From Ancylobacter sonchi (GTDB taxonomy: Bacteria > Pseudomonadota > Alphaproteobacteria > Rhizobiales > Xanthobacteraceae), in contig NZ_JAHBGF010000020.1 of assembly GCF_018390695.1 (NCBI RefSeq), positions 682,001 to 746,000 on the forward strand: DNA of 64,000 bases, written 5' to 3'. Both the position numbers and the translations under genes were made by a program. This document shows, in pieces, positions 63,189 through 64,000 of the stretch. The notes under the pieces are model-generated. The model had not been told where the DNA came from. It did no database searches and worked only from the letters and a program-made list of their open reading frames with translations. Position 1 is the stretch's first letter. Each line of letters opens with the position of its first letter.

Positions 63189-63227
63189 GGCCTCCGGTCG
63201 AAAAACCGGGACCTCGTCGCCCGGCCG

Positions 63228-63950
63228 CTAGTCCGGGTCGTCATCCTTGAAGGTGCGCACCCCGGAAATCATGGTCGAGACCATGGATTGGCGGGACATG
63301 ATGTCCTCGCGGATGGCCGCATAGACGTGGACGATCACGAACAGCAGGATCGCCCACATGCCGAGATGATGCCACGTGTGGACGTTCAGGCTGCCGCCCA
63401 TCAGCGGGATCACCCAGCCGAACAGATGGTCCTGCCAGCTGCCCGGCCCGGCGCCCTCCGAATAGAGCGCAAAGCCCGTGACGATCATGAACACCGAGCC
63501 GATGCCGATGGCAAAGAACATGGCGAACTGCGCCAGCGGATTGTGGCCGATATATTTCTTCGGCCGGCTCTTCAGGAACAGGTACCACTTCGCCTCGTCG
63601 ATCAATCCGATCCAAAAGGAACGGCGCCAGAACGGCAGCACGAAGAGCTGCCGTGCATGGTGGTTGCCGACGAACGCCCAGTAAACGCGGAACACGAAGC
63701 CGACGGCGAAGATGTAGCCGGCGGCGAAATGCAGGAAGCGGACCGTGCCCATCACGTAATGCGCGCTCGCCTCCCCCGACATGGTCGGCAGGGGCGAGCC
63801 GATCAGATAGCCGGTGACGGCGAGCACGGTGATGGAGACTGCGTTGATCCAGTGCCAGAGGCGGACTGGAGCTTCATAGACATAGACGGCCGTCACGCGG
63901 GTCGGCCGCTCGGTGGGTAGTTCCACAGTCGCGGGGTCGAGGCTTGCCAT
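63228..63950 (-). CDS. hupC: Hydrogenase cytochrome b subunit HupC
   Basis: 240 residues with four membrane helices. It anchors the HupSL dimer to the periplasmic face and passes electrons to ubiquinone through two hemes b; ligand His are in LWHWINAVSITVLA, FLHFAAGYIFAVGF, LNVHTWHHLGMWAI and VIVHVYAAIRED. The ATG at 63950 begins MASLDPATVE. It starts 13 bp after the hupL stop, the usual spacing in hupSLC. Confidence 0.96.
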   Translation of the reverse strand: MASLDPATVELPTERPTRVTAVYVYEAPVRLWHWINAVSITVLAVTGYLIGSPLPTMSGEASAHYVMGTVRFLHFAAGYIFAVGFVFRVYWAFVGNHHARQLFVLPFWRRSFWIGLIDEAKWYLFLKSRPKKYIGHNPLAQFAMFFAIGIGSVFMIVTGFALYSEGAGPGSWQDHLFGWVIPLMGGSLNVHTWHHLGMWAILLFVIVHVYAAIREDIMSRQSMVSTMISGVRTFKDDDPD

Positions 63951-63963
63951 GTCGCATCTCCCC

Positions 63964-64000
63964 TCAGCGCACGGTGACGCGGGCCATCTCCTCGCCGTCC
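63964..64000 (-). CDS. hupL: Hydrogenase large subunit HupL (partial, C-terminus only)
   Basis: The last 11 codons plus stop (DGEEMARVTVR) lie in the window. This matches the tail removed from HupL precursors by HupD; the D-P-C-x-x-C-x-x-H cluster ligand motif just before it falls outside. Position directly before hupC supports the call. Confidence 0.85.
   Translation of the reverse strand, partial: DGEEMARVTVR

Noticed and set aside
63194..63209. CCGGT/ACCGG hairpin just after the hupC stop
   Set aside because: Five-base stem with an A-rich loop, weaker than the two terminators next to it; probably incidental.

Overview
The window is high-GC, densely packed DNA with an alphaproteobacterial character. 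Its [NiFe]-hydrogenase locus has the gene order hupC-D-F-G-H-(I+J)-K, hypA-hypB, hupR, hypC-D-E, hupE, which matches Rhodobacter/rhizobial hup clusters. It also carries a frcBCA-type fructose importer and a Rhizobium-type malonyl-CoA synthetase. A member of the Hyphomicrobiales (for example a Xanthobacteraceae relative) is the best guess. No tRNA, rRNA or CRISPR array was seen.

Layout. (1) 1-8 kb: end of a PotBCD-like ABC importer, a GMC oxidoreductase, an MFS transporter, and an aldehyde dehydrogenase divergent from a flavin reductase. The last two each have a near-perfect sigma-54 -24/-12 promoter, and a palindrome lies between them. (2) 8-23 kb: a redox island. It has a molybdenum hydroxylase (IorAB-like) with a tri-heme cytochrome c, two closely similar LysR regulators, a set of small exported proteins (cyclophilin-like, cupin, DUF1330, ABM, a small peptide), a PQQ-type dehydrogenase, SDR and zinc alcohol dehydrogenases, and a two-domain carboxymuconolactone-decarboxylase-like protein. 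Several T-N11-A boxes (TATGA-N7-TCATA) recur near its promoters. Decayed genes (a cyclophilin-like gene with frameshifts and an epimerase tail) lie in the same island. (3) 23-26.8 kb: a Gre-like factor, an Old Yellow Enzyme, an IS3 remnant, an AroE-like dehydrogenase lacking the usual S-x-S motif, and a DUF1127 protein. (4) 27-34.5 kb: a fructose/mannose locus with frcBCA-like ABC genes divergent from a ROK repressor, mutarotase and PfkB kinase, plus an AGE-family isomerase. A 39-bp palindrome sits in the divergent promoter region. (5) 35-47.4 kb: a CoA-ester catabolic cluster under a third LysR. It has a thiolase-like protein, DUF35 protein, MaoC hydratase, SDR, an ABC importer, a crotonase homologue lacking both catalytic Glu, a CaiB CoA-transferase and MatB. 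GGTGC-N7-GCACC boxes occur at both promoter regions of this cluster. (6) 47.7-52 kb: exported DUF1254/DUF1214 protein, class A acid phosphatase, outer-membrane barrel, AraC regulator, and a remnant of a coiled-coil zinc-motif protein. (7) 52.5-64 kb: hydrogenase accessory genes, all on the minus strand, with a CBS-domain gene after hupE, a rubredoxin-HybE fusion, tandem terminators after hupC and a sigma-54-like element before hupD.

The best candidates for something undescribed are the CoA-ester cluster, whose substrate is unknown and whose LysR sites join its two halves, and the LysR-controlled periplasmic redox island.
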